Below, piece by piece: positions 6,287-13,407 of a stretch of 13,648 nt of DNA. Each line of letters starts with the position of its first letter. Position 1 is the first letter of the stretch. Where the stretch lies: NCBI GenBank assembly GCA_002449635.1, contig DJXF01000102.1:1-13648 (forward strand). The letters are read 5' to 3'. This DNA is from Clostridiales bacterium UBA7011. Lineage in GTDB: Bacteria; Bacillota; Clostridia; Oscillospirales; Butyricicoccaceae. The translations under genes and the position numbers were made by a program. The notes beneath the pieces were generated by a model. It worked only from the letters and a program-made list of their open reading frames with translations, searched no databases and was not told the DNA's origin.

Positions 6287-6642
6287 AACAGCAGCACCGC
6301 GCGCACGCCGCCCCAGAGCAGCAGCAGTGCAAACGCTTTTCGCAGGAGCGGGACGGATACCTTGGAAAACAGCAGCCCGGATAAGATGCCGCCTGCCGCA
6401 CCGCCGAGCAGATAGGGCATGGCAGCAGACAGAGAAATGCCGCCGCTGCGGAAGTAAATGACAGCGCTGACAGCGGAAAGCGGAAAAATCACGGCAATGG
6501 ATGTGGCAAACGCGCTCTTTGCCTGCATACCGAGCCAGCTGGTGAAAAGCGGAACGAGAAACAGTCCGCCGCCGGACCCGAAAAAGCCGTTTGCCGCACC
6601 GGCACATGCGCCGATCACCAGACATTTGGTGCGTTCCGTCAT
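6283..6642 (-). CDS. Half-length TauE/SafE (TSUP) permease, first subunit
   Basis: A 119-residue membrane protein that opens MTERTKCLVIGACAGAAN and continues GFFGSGGGLFLVPLF, the first-helix signature of TauE/SafE permeases. Segments around 44-65, 72-92 and 100-118 are also strongly hydrophobic, giving about four membrane helices, as expected for one repeat. The ATG has an excellent AAAGGAG at 6657-6651, 8 bases upstream. It ends LLLWGGVRAVLLL with TGA overlapping the next ATG. The motif shows the family, but the substrate cannot be read from sequence; sulfite or a sulfonate is only the family's common theme. A promoter (6721-6750) and a terminator hairpin (6665-6698) both lie just upstream, an arrangement that may limit expression. 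Confidence 0.85.
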   Translation of the reverse strand: MTERTKCLVIGACAGAANGFFGSGGGLFLVPLFTSWLGMQAKSAFATSIAVIFPLSAVSAVIYFRSGGISLSAAMPYLLGGAAGGILSGLLFSKVSVPLLRKAFALLLLWGGVRAVLLL

Positions 6643-6664
6643 GACAGAATCTCCTTTCTGACCG

Positions 6665-6698
6665 AAAAAAACAGCATACCGGAAACCGGCATGCTGTT
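6665..6698 (-). terminator. Terminator or attenuator hairpin between the EIIA-like gene and the TauE/SafE pair
   Basis: On the minus strand, AACAGCATGCCGG pairs with CCGGTATGCTGTT (13 positions, including one G-T pair) across a TTT loop and runs into six T residues (6670-6665). It lies about 50 bases after the EIIA-like stop and only 8 bases before the AAAGGAG of the first permease gene. It can end the upstream transcript, but it also sits in the leader of any transcript from the promoter at 6721-6750. Confidence 0.85.
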
Positions 6699-6720
6699 AT
6701 CGTGGACAGAAACGAAACCA

Positions 6721-6750
6721 ATTATACGAAAGAGGAAGGATATGGGTCAG
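6721..6750 (-). promoter_or_regulatory. Putative promoter of the TauE/SafE pair
   Basis: Minus strand: CTGACC (6750-6745), an 18-base spacer, and TATAAT (6726-6721). The -35 overlaps the stop codon of the EIIA-like gene. Transcription would start near 6714, so the hairpin at 6665-6698 would be at the very start of the RNA. Confidence 0.55.
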
Positions 6751-7220
6751 CCAACCGCTTCACAGGTCATGACACGGGTCTGACCGCGGACCACATCGCC
6801 GCTCGCCACTGTGATATCAGAGAGCATGGCGTTGGTGAGAATGCACGGAAACTCAACCTGGTAGCCGTGCGCGCGGATGTCGTCAATATCACAGGTAAAC
6901 AGCGGCTCACCCGCCTTGACGGTCTGGCCTTCCTGCGCGCACAGTGTGAACTTCGGGCTGTACATGCCCTGATCGTCAATGTCAGCGCACAGCATCAGCT
7001 CAATATCGTGTGCCGGATCGAGAATGGTGACCGCGCGCTTGGCGGCAGAGGTCATGCTGACCATGCAGTCACACGGCGCACACACCGTGCCCTCGCCTGC
7101 GGAAGGGAAAATGGCGATGCCGTCGCCCAGTTCCTTGCTGCTGAGTGTTTTGTCATAAACCGCTTCGATCGGAACACACTTGCCGGTCGCCGGTGCAATA
7201 AAATCATAGGTGCTAGTCAT
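6747..7220 (-). CDS. EIIA-Glc-like protein lacking both active-site histidines
   Basis: The 157-residue product has the length and overall pattern of the glucose-type PTS EIIA fold: FIAPATGKCVPIEAVYDKTLSSKELGDGIAIFPS (7-40) matches the family opening with its GDGIAI core, EGQTVKAGEPLF (97-108) matches the EEGQ.VK.GD segment, and ILTN follows at 127-130. The phosphorylation centre differs. The family's T-x-HA histidine aligns with R62 in AAKRAVTI, and the phosphorylated histidine in VELxVHFGIDT aligns with C78 in IELMLCADIDD. Its only histidines, H71 and H118, lie elsewhere. It has nine cysteines, including C47, C50 and C52. I therefore doubt it passes phosphate and suggest a binding or regulatory role (inference). 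The ATG at 7220 follows AGAGGAG by 8 bases; an in-frame upstream ATG at 7322 has no site. No EI, HPr or EIIBC gene is nearby. Confidence 0.8.
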   Translation of the reverse strand: MTSTYDFIAPATGKCVPIEAVYDKTLSSKELGDGIAIFPSAGEGTVCAPCDCMVSMTSAAKRAVTILDPAHDIELMLCADIDDQGMYSPKFTLCAQEGQTVKAGEPLFTCDIDDIRAHGYQVEFPCILTNAMLSDITVASGDVVRGQTRVMTCEAVG

Positions 7221-7485
7221 GGAAATGTTCTCCTCTTGAAGAAAATATCTTAGCAGGCGCAGTGCGCCTTTGCTTTTGCAAAAAAGAGTTTCGCACAAAT
7301 GCAAAGGTTTTTCAATAGGCAAGTTTCACAACGAAAAATTGTTTTTGAAAAAATGGATGTGCAGTCTGATGAAATGTTTCGAATGTTACAAATATAAACA
7401 AAAACATGTTGAATCAGCACAAAAATACCAAGATAAAATTGTGCAAAACAGAGAAAGAAAGCCGGCCAGCACAAAGAGAACACAC
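7221..7485. other. AT-rich intergenic region upstream of the EIIA-like gene
   Basis: About 265 bases without a convincing gene on either strand. Next to the EIIA-like gene, a perfect 15-bp palindrome AGGCGCAGTGCGCCT lies at 7255-7269, just upstream of a possible extended -10 (TGC then TAAGAT, minus strand, 7255-7247) that has no good -35. An outer inverted repeat, CCTTTGC at 7267-7273 and GCAAAGG at 7302-7308, lies beside it. Further out are GCACAA (7417-7422) and TTGTGC (7439-7444), also inverted. The rest is A-rich sequence, likely upstream control DNA. Confidence 0.5.
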
Positions 7486-7522
7486 AAAAAAGAACGCACC
7501 GGAGCAAGAGGACTCCGGTGCG
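7486..7522 (-). terminator. Terminator of the prfB unit
   Basis: A perfect 10-bp stem (CGCACCGGAG at 7495-7504, CTCCGGTGCG at 7513-7522) with an 8-base loop is followed on the minus strand by TTCTTTTTT. It lies about 35 bases after the stop of the membrane-anchored protein gene. Confidence 0.85.
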
Positions 7523-7555
7523 AATTTATCGAAAAATGTTATTTTGCAGTACAAT

Positions 7556-8155
7556 TCACTGCTCGTCGGACAGCATACCGCTGACACCGCTGTCCATCAG
7601 ACTTTGCAGGTCGCGCAGCAGCTTTTGCGCGCTTTCGGGGACAGGTGCATCCTGTGCCTGCAGCTCCTCAATGCCGTATTTGATCTGATCGAATGCATCC
7701 ATCGCATCCGGCAGCATACCGACTGCGGCCGAGCGCAGGGAAGCGGCGTCCTGCTTTTCATCGGTGAGCGCAGCGGTCACGGCATCGGACAGGGAATGGA
7801 ACGACTGCGCTGCATCGGAAAAATGACGCTGCGCTTCGGACAGCTCCTCCGGCGCTTTTGCCGCCGCCAGTGCATCGATCGGTTCTGCCAGCGACTGCAC
7901 GGCATCCAGCACAATCTGACGGTCTGCCGAGCCCGCTGCCCGCTGCTCCGCCATGTGCTGCATCAGGCCGCTCTCCATCTCGTACAGCTTGTCAAACGGC
8001 TCGGTAAGCTGTGCACTGTACGCTTCGCGCTGCTCCTGCAGCTCCAGCTGCTTCTGATTTTGGCTCCATTTGCTCACGCCGGCCATGACACATACACCGA
8101 TCACCGCCGCAAACAGGAAGCAGAGGAAAATCAAAAAGGCTGTTTTCTTTTTCAT
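7556..8155 (-). CDS. Membrane-anchored helical protein of unknown function
   Basis: A 199-residue protein I do not recognise. MKKK is followed by one hydrophobic segment (about 5-27, TAFLIFLCFLFAAVIGVCVM), then a polar region rich in Ala, Leu, Gln and Glu (about 30-195) that looks almost wholly alpha-helical, with heptad-like stretches. Positive residues before the segment predict an N-in signal anchor with the rest outside the cell. There is no lipobox around the cysteines. An upstream in-frame ATG (8216-8218) lies inside prfB and has no role I can see. The chosen ATG is one base after the prfB stop codon, with GGAG about 10 bases upstream, so translation is likely coupled to release factor 2. 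It is the last gene of that unit. Function unknown. Confidence 0.78.
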   Translation of the reverse strand: MKKKTAFLIFLCFLFAAVIGVCVMAGVSKWSQNQKQLELQEQREAYSAQLTEPFDKLYEMESGLMQHMAEQRAAGSADRQIVLDAVQSLAEPIDALAAAKAPEELSEAQRHFSDAAQSFHSLSDAVTAALTDEKQDAASLRSAAVGMLPDAMDAFDQIKYGIEELQAQDAPVPESAQKLLRDLQSLMDSGVSGMLSDEQ

Positions 8156-8156
8156 G

Positions 8157-9284
8157 TCACTTCGTCTCCAGCTGACCGGTCGCCTGTGCAGTGAGATAGG
8201 CGTTGATAAAGCCGTCAATGTCGCCGTCCATTACGGCGTCTATATTGCTGTTTTCAAAGCCGGTACGCGTATCTTTTGCCAGCGTGTACGGCATAAAGAC
8301 ATAGGAGCGAATCTGGCTGCCCCATTCGATTTTCTTCTGGTCGCCCTTGATGTCCGAGATTTTATCCAGATGCTCGCGCTCTTTGATTTCCACCAACTTG
8401 GCGCGCAGCATTTTCATACAGTTTTCCCGGTTCTGGAACTGGCTGCGTTCTGTCTGACAGCTGACCACAATGCCGGTCGGCTTGTGAATCAGGCGAACGG
8501 CGGAGGAGGTCTTGTTGATGTGCTGACCGCCTGCGCCCGAGGAACGGAACACCTGCATCTCGACGTCCTCCGGACGAATTTCGACCTCGGTGTCGTCGTC
8601 GATTTCCGGCATGACCTCCACGGCAGAGAACGAGGTGTGCCGGCGGCCGGACGAATCGAACGGCGAAATGCGGACGAGACGGTGTACGCCGGATTCGCTT
8701 TTGAGGAAGCCGTAGGCGTTTTCGCCTTCAATCAGAATGGAGGCGGATTTGAGTCCCGCGTCGTCGCCCTCCAGATAGTCCATGAGCTTATAGGTGAATC
8801 CGTGGCGCTCTGTCCAGCGCGTGTACATGCGGTACAGCATTTCGCACCAGTCCTGCGCCTCTGTGCCGCCGGCACCCGCGTGGAAGGACAAAATGGCGTT
8901 GTTTGCGTCATATTCGCCCAGCAGGAGCGTCGCCAGCTTGCGGCGGTCGAGCTCATCCGACAGCGCGTCAAAGCCCTCGCGCAGCTCGTCGAGCATGGAC
9001 TCGTCCTCCGCTTCGATCGCAAGATCACACAGCGTCAGCAGATCTTCGTGCTGGCTGCGCAGGCTGTGGAAGCCTTCGATTTTGTCCTTAAGCGCCTTGG
9101 TGCGCTTCAGGATCTTTTGAGAATTTTCGGTGTCGTCCCAGAAGCCCGGCTCACTCGCGCGGTTTTCCAGTTCCTCCACCTCATCCGCCGCGTGCTCGAG
9201 GTTGTAGGCCTGTCCCAGCTCCTCAATCGCCGGCTCGAGCGCGTTGAGGCGCTGTCTGTATTCTTCAAATTCGATGAGTGCCAA
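8157..9284 (-). CDS. prfB: Peptide chain release factor 2
   Basis: RF2 recognises UGA and UAA and triggers release of the finished peptide. The 375-residue protein has the stop-codon reading SPF tripeptide at 207-209 (RISPFDSSG), the catalytic GGQ at 252-254 (SSGAGGQHINKTSSAVR) and the domain 1 helices typical of RF2. The frame is open from the start, with no in-frame TGA around residue 25 (EELGQAYNLE), so the programmed +1 frameshift used by many RF2 genes is absent. The start is TTG at 9284-9282: AGGAG lies 8 bases upstream, no ATG occurs before residue 97, and the family's N-terminal helix begins right here. The gene has its own promoter (9335-9363), divergent from secA, and is followed after one base by the membrane-anchored protein. 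Confidence 0.97.
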   Translation of the reverse strand: MALIEFEEYRQRLNALEPAIEELGQAYNLEHAADEVEELENRASEPGFWDDTENSQKILKRTKALKDKIEGFHSLRSQHEDLLTLCDLAIEAEDESMLDELREGFDALSDELDRRKLATLLLGEYDANNAILSFHAGAGGTEAQDWCEMLYRMYTRWTERHGFTYKLMDYLEGDDAGLKSASILIEGENAYGFLKSESGVHRLVRISPFDSSGRRHTSFSAVEVMPEIDDDTEVEIRPEDVEMQVFRSSGAGGQHINKTSSAVRLIHKPTGIVVSCQTERSQFQNRENCMKMLRAKLVEIKEREHLDKISDIKGDQKKIEWGSQIRSYVFMPYTLAKDTRTGFENSNIDAVMDGDIDGFINAYLTAQATGQLETK

Positions 9285-9334
9285 AATAATTTCTCCTCAC
9301 AATTACAGAAATTTTTTCGTGTTCTTAACTCATT

Positions 9335-9363
9335 ATTATAGTGAAACGCGCAAAAGAAGTAAA
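9335..9363 (-). promoter_or_regulatory. Sigma-A-type promoter of prfB
   Basis: Minus strand: TTTACT (9363-9358), a 17-base spacer and TATAAT (9340-9335). It lies about 50 bases upstream of the TTG start and back to back with the secA promoter. Confidence 0.8.
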
Positions 9364-9433
9364 GATTTTTTTGCGTAAGGCAGAAAAAAGCGAGTTTTTT
9401 TACAAATTGTTGGTTTTTCTTCCACGGAAATTG

Positions 9434-9442
9434 TGCTATAAT
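9434..9442 (+). promoter_or_regulatory. Extended -10 promoter of secA
   Basis: TGC followed by TATAAT (9434-9442) is an extended -10 element. At the -35 distance there is only TTTTTC, a weak match. The start would be near 9449, giving a leader of about 60 bases before the secA ATG. Confidence 0.7.
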
Positions 9443-9509
9443 GCAGATTGAATCATTGGCCAATGCGAAAAAACTGCTTGGCTGGAATATCAGAGAGGAT
9501 TTTATACGA

Positions 9510-12341
9510 ATGGCCCGTTTTTTAGAAAAAATATTCGGCACGCACAGCGATCATGAGCTCAAGCGAATCAGACCCATTGCCGACAAGGTAGATGCCCTGG
9601 AGGAAGAGTACCGCGGCCTGAGCAACGCACAGCTGCGTGCAAAAACCGATGAATTTAAGAAGCGCTATCAGGAGGGCGAATCGCTGGACGATCTGCTGCC
9701 GGAGGCGTTTGCAACCATGCGCGAGGCGGCTGACCGCGTGCTCGGTCTGCGCCATTACCGCGTACAGGTGATCGGCGGCATTGTCCTGCACCAGGGACGC
9801 ATCGCTGAGATGAAGACCGGTGAAGGCAAGACGCTGGTGGCAACCCTGCCGGCGTACCTCAACGCACTGACCGGCAACGGCGTGCACATCGTCACCGTCA
9901 ACGATTACCTCGCCAAGCGCGACAGCGAATGGATGGGAAAGGTTTACCGCTTTCTCGGTCTGACGGTCGGACTCGTCATTCACGATGTTCAGCCCGATCA
10001 GCGCAAGGTCATGTATCAGGCGGATATTACTTACGGAACGAACAATGAGTTCGGCTTCGATTATCTGCGCGACAACATGGCGATTTACAAGCAGAACATG
10101 GTGCAGCGCGGACATCCGTTTGCCATCGTGGATGAGGTTGACTCCATTCTCATCGACGAGGCGCGCACCCCGCTCATCATTTCCGGACGGGGCGACAAGT
10201 CCACCGACCTGTATCAGCAGGCGGAGAACTTCGTCTGCCGCCTGAAGAGCTACCGCATCAAGGAGACCGACGACAAAATTGACGTCGAGGAGGAGGGCGA
10301 GCGCCTGCGTCTCGAGGAGGAGCAGCGGCGCGCCGATCCCAAGCATGCAAAGCCGCTGACGGATGAGGATCGTCAGATTCTCGCGCAGCTCAATGCCGAT
10401 TATGTCATCGACGAAAAGGCAAAGACCGCGGTGCTGTCCGCAATCGGACAGAAGAAGGCGGAGCAGTATTTTAACGTCGCCAATCTGTCCGATCCGGAAA
10501 ATGCGACGCTGATGCACCATATCAATCAGGCGATCCGCGCGCACGGCATCATGCACCGCGATGTGGATTATGTTGTGCGCGACGATGAAATCATCATCGT
10601 CGATGAGTTCACCGGCAGACTGATGTTCGGCCGCCGCTACAACGAGGGCCTGCATCAGGCGATTGAAGCCAAGGAACATGTACAGGTACAGCGCGAGAGC
10701 AAGACGCTCGCAACCATTACCTTCCAGAACTATTTCCGCCTGTACGGCAAGCTGTCCGGCATGACCGGTACGGCGCTGACCGAGGAGGATGAATTCCGCG
10801 AGATCTACAAGCTGGATGTCATCGAAATTCCGACCAACCGTCCGATCGCCCGCATCGACCGCACGGACTGCGTATACCGCACGGAGCAGGGCAAATTCCG
10901 CGCGGCAATCCGCAAAATCAAGGAATGCCACGACAAGGGTCAGCCGATTCTGGTCGGTACGGTTTCGATTGACAAGAGTGAGCTGCTCTCCAAAATGCTC
11001 AAGCGCGAGGGCATCCCGCACAACGTGCTCAACGCAAAGTTCCATGAGCAGGAGGCAGAGATTGTCGCACAGGCCGGCCGTCTGGGAGCCGTTACAATTG
11101 CAACCAATATGGCAGGCCGCGGCACGGATATTGTTCTCGGCGGCAATGCGGAGCACATGGCAGTCAATGCGCTGCGCAAGGCGGGCTTTGAGGAGCCGGT
11201 CATCACGGAGGCGACCGGCCATGCGGACACCGAGGATCCGGATGTTTTACAGGCGCGTGCGGAATTTAAGCGCCATTACGAGGAATTCAAGAAGCAGACG
11301 GATGCCGATGCGGAGCGTGTGCGCGCGGCAGGCGGTCTGTGTATCTTAGGTACAGAGCGGCATGAATCCCGCCGCATTGACAACCAGCTGCGCGGACGTG
11401 CCGGACGTCAGGGCGACCCGGGCGAGTCGAATTTCTACATTTCCATGGAGGACGACCTGATGCGTCTGTTCGGCTCCGACCGCGTGCTCGGCATGCTCGA
11501 CAAGATGGGCATGGATGATGAGACGCCGATTGACCAGAAGATGCTGTCAGGCGCCATCGAAAGCGCACAGAAAAAGGTCGAGTCGCGCAACTTCGCCATT
11601 CGTAAAAATGTCCTGCAGTATGACGACGTGCTCAATACACAGCGCGAGGTGATCTACAAGCAGAGACAGGACGTGCTCGACGGCATTGATCTGAGCAGCG
11701 CGATTCTGGGTATGGTGGACAGTGTGGTTTCCACCGTTGTACACGGCGTGATGGGAGAAAAAGCCTATGTGGAAGCGGAGGATGTGGAAAACATCAAGCG
11801 CCATTTCCTCGGCCAGTTCCTGACAGAGGAAGATCTCTCCTACACCGATGCGCAGCTCAACGACCTGACGCCGGAGTCGCTGACCAATGAAATCTGCGAC
11901 ATCGCGCACCGCGTCTATGCGAAGAAGGAGGAAGAGCTGACGCCGAACATCATGCGTGAGCTCGAGCGCGTGGTTCTGCTGCGCAATGTCGATGAGAAGT
12001 GGATGGATCACATCGACGCGATGACAGAGCTGCGAAACGGCATCCGCCTGCGCGCCTATGCACAGCACGACCCGGTTGTGGAATACAAGCGCGAAGGCTC
12101 GGAGATGTACGACGAGATGATTGCGATGATTCGCGAGGATACCGTGCGCATGATGTACATCGCGCGCGTGCGCGTGCATGAGGAGCCGAAACGCGAAAAG
12201 GTCGCCGAGGAAACGGGCACATCGGGCGACCAAACCGTCAAGCGCACGCCGCAAAGGGCGGTCAAAAAGCCCGGGCGCAACGATCCCTGCCCGTGCGGCA
12301 GCGGCAAGAAGTACAAAAAGTGCTGCGGACGCAACGCTTAA
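9510..12341 (+). CDS. secA: Protein translocase ATPase SecA
   Basis: SecA is the motor ATPase that drives unfolded preproteins through SecYEG at the inner face of the membrane. The 943-residue product shows Walker A MKTGEGKT (101-108), Walker B and following DEVDSILIDEARTP (208-221), GMTGTA (417-422), TNMAGRGTDI (532-541), QLRGRAGRQGDPG (624-636), and a C-terminal zinc motif with C927, C929, C938 and C939. It is longer than B. subtilis SecA (841), partly because of a charged insert of about 45 residues at 250-295, between LKSYRI and DYVIDEK, rich in Glu and Arg. I start at the ATG at 9510: AGAGAGGA lies about 10 bases upstream and the family's MARFLEKIFG begins here. An in-frame ATG at 9441 lies inside the promoter's -10 box. 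A terminator follows. Confidence 0.97.
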   Translation: MARFLEKIFGTHSDHELKRIRPIADKVDALEEEYRGLSNAQLRAKTDEFKKRYQEGESLDDLLPEAFATMREAADRVLGLRHYRVQVIGGIVLHQGRIAEMKTGEGKTLVATLPAYLNALTGNGVHIVTVNDYLAKRDSEWMGKVYRFLGLTVGLVIHDVQPDQRKVMYQADITYGTNNEFGFDYLRDNMAIYKQNMVQRGHPFAIVDEVDSILIDEARTPLIISGRGDKSTDLYQQAENFVCRLKSYRIKETDDKIDVEEEGERLRLEEEQRRADPKHAKPLTDEDRQILAQLNADYVIDEKAKTAVLSAIGQKKAEQYFNVANLSDPENATLMHHINQAIRAHGIMHRDVDYVVRDDEIIIVDEFTGRLMFGRRYNEGLHQAIEAKEHVQVQRESKTLATITFQNYFRLYGKLSGMTGTALTEEDEFREIYKLDVIEIPTNRPIARIDRTDCVYRTEQGKFRAAIRKIKECHDKGQPILVGTVSIDKSELLSKMLKREGIPHNVLNAKFHEQEAEIVAQAGRLGAVTIATNMAGRGTDIVLGGNAEHMAVNALRKAGFEEPVITEATGHADTEDPDVLQARAEFKRHYEEFKKQTDADAERVRAAGGLCILGTERHESRRIDNQLRGRAGRQGDPGESNFYISMEDDLMRLFGSDRVLGMLDKMGMDDETPIDQKMLSGAIESAQKKVESRNFAIRKNVLQYDDVLNTQREVIYKQRQDVLDGIDLSSAILGMVDSVVSTVVHGVMGEKAYVEAEDVENIKRHFLGQFLTEEDLSYTDAQLNDLTPESLTNEICDIAHRVYAKKEEELTPNIMRELERVVLLRNVDEKWMDHIDAMTELRNGIRLRAYAQHDPVVEYKREGSEMYDEMIAMIREDTVRMMYIARVRVHEEPKREKVAEETGTSGDQTVKRTPQRAVKKPGRNDPCPCGSGKKYKKCCGRNA

Positions 12342-12372
12342 CGGATAGAATTGTCCCGATGAGACAGGAGAA

Positions 12373-12406
12373 GGGCGGCGGCATCGCTGTGCCGCCGCCC
12401 GCTTTT
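12373..12406 (+). terminator. Terminator of secA
   Basis: A perfect 11-bp GC-rich stem (GGGCGGCGGCA at 12373-12383, complement at 12390-12400) with a 6-base loop is followed by GCTTTT. It lies about 30 bases after the secA stop. Confidence 0.85.
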
Positions 12407-12473
12407 GCTGCATCCGGAGAAATTGGAACGGGCAGCTGGACGCGCCTGTTTTCCTGAGAGGAAGCCGAACAAA

Positions 12474-13349
12474 ATGAAACGAAAATGGAGTTATATACTG
12501 CTTTTGCTGCTGGCGGGCGCGGGCGGCGCGGTGCTGCGCGGATTCAGCCTGCTGTACGGACGTGAGCCGGAAACCGGGCTGCCGACAGCCGGCTATGTGC
12601 CCGCTGCCGCGCTGATTGCGCTGACGGCCGTCGTCATCGCCGCTGCATTCCTGCTCAGCCGCGTGTGGTTTGGCGGGGTGAACGACAGCAGCTATGAGCA
12701 GATGTTTGAGGGCGCAGGGGTGCCGGAGCGTCTGCTGCGTGTGCTGGCCGCGTCGGGTATTGTCTGCGGCGCGGGGTTCGCGCTGGCCAATCTGCCGTAT
12801 CTTCTGGCAGAACAGACCGTGAACGTCAACGGTGAGCTGCTGTATCCCGGCCTGCTCGTCGCGGCTGCGCTGGCGGCAAAGTGGGTGCTGTGCCTGCTGT
12901 CGGGCGTACTGCTTTTCATCGCCGCTGTGCGCCCGAACAAGCCGGTCACGCGCCTGACCGGTCTGTGTGCTACCGTGCCGATGTTCTGGTGCTGTCTCGA
13001 CCTGATTCTCATTTATCACGAGAACAGCGGAAATCCGGTGCTTTCGGCATACAGCTATGTGCTGATTCTGGTCATCGCGGTGATGGCGTCGTTTTACAGC
13101 ATCGGCAGCTTTTTGTATGCAGCGAAAAGCCCGGCGGTTCGGTATTTTGCCGCTGTCGGCGCGGCGTGGTATCTCGCGTGCACGCACATCGGCGGGCTTG
13201 CCATCTGGTTTGCGTGCTCGGGTGCGGAGACGGAACTGCTGCTCGCACAAACCGGTCTGGGCGGTGTTCTGCGCGCCGCTGCCTATGGCTTTGCCGCCGT
13301 TTATCTGCTGGTGACGCTCATCGGCTCGCTGCGCCGTGCGCGCCTGTAA
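12474..13349 (+). CDS. Polytopic membrane protein of unknown function
   Basis: A 291-residue, very hydrophobic protein that I do not recognise. About eight membrane segments can be seen, roughly at 5-23, 40-62, 85-107, 120-145, 155-175, 185-207, 213-235 and 250-272. They are separated by short polar loops; the longest holds GGVNDSSYEQMFEGAG (around 65-80). It starts MKRKWSY and ends SLRRARL, so both tails are basic, in line with N-in and C-in topology. No catalytic motif stands out. The ATG at 12474 has AGAGGA about 11 bases upstream. A longer frame from a TTG at 12405 begins in the secA terminator and is unlikely. No clear promoter is visible between that terminator and the ATG, so expression may depend on readthrough from secA or on a weak promoter. 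Confidence 0.8.
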   Translation: MKRKWSYILLLLLAGAGGAVLRGFSLLYGREPETGLPTAGYVPAAALIALTAVVIAAAFLLSRVWFGGVNDSSYEQMFEGAGVPERLLRVLAASGIVCGAGFALANLPYLLAEQTVNVNGELLYPGLLVAAALAAKWVLCLLSGVLLFIAAVRPNKPVTRLTGLCATVPMFWCCLDLILIYHENSGNPVLSAYSYVLILVIAVMASFYSIGSFLYAAKSPAVRYFAAVGAAWYLACTHIGGLAIWFACSGAETELLLAQTGLGGVLRAAAYGFAAVYLLVTLIGSLRRARL

Positions 13350-13353
13350 ATGC

Positions 13354-13388
13354 AAAAAAACAGCCCTTCGACGAAAATCGAAGGGCTG
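13354..13388. terminator. Convergent terminator between the membrane protein and the last gene
   Basis: A perfect 11-bp stem (CAGCCCTTCGA at 13361-13371, TCGAAGGGCTG at 13378-13388) with a 6-base loop. The minus strand runs directly into seven T residues (13360-13354). The plus strand has CATCTGTTTTT after the stem, a weaker tail. It probably serves both genes. Confidence 0.85.
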
Positions 13389-13407
13389 CATCTGTTTTTG
13401 GGGAATA

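Noticed and set aside
7221..7322. Longer N-terminus for the EIIA-like protein starting at 7322
   Set aside because: No ribosome binding site, no family similarity in the extra 34 residues, and it runs through the palindromic upstream region.
9441..9509. Upstream in-frame ATG giving SecA 23 extra residues
   Set aside because: The ATG falls inside the -10 element and has no ribosome binding site; the family N-terminus begins at 9510.
9522..11222. Minus-strand open frame of 566 codons opposite secA
   Set aside because: Antisense shadow of secA in GC-rich sequence; no motifs and no initiation signal.
12405..12473. Longer N-terminus for the membrane protein from a TTG at 12405
   Set aside because: It begins in the tail of the secA terminator, and the extra residues are polar and unlike a membrane protein start.
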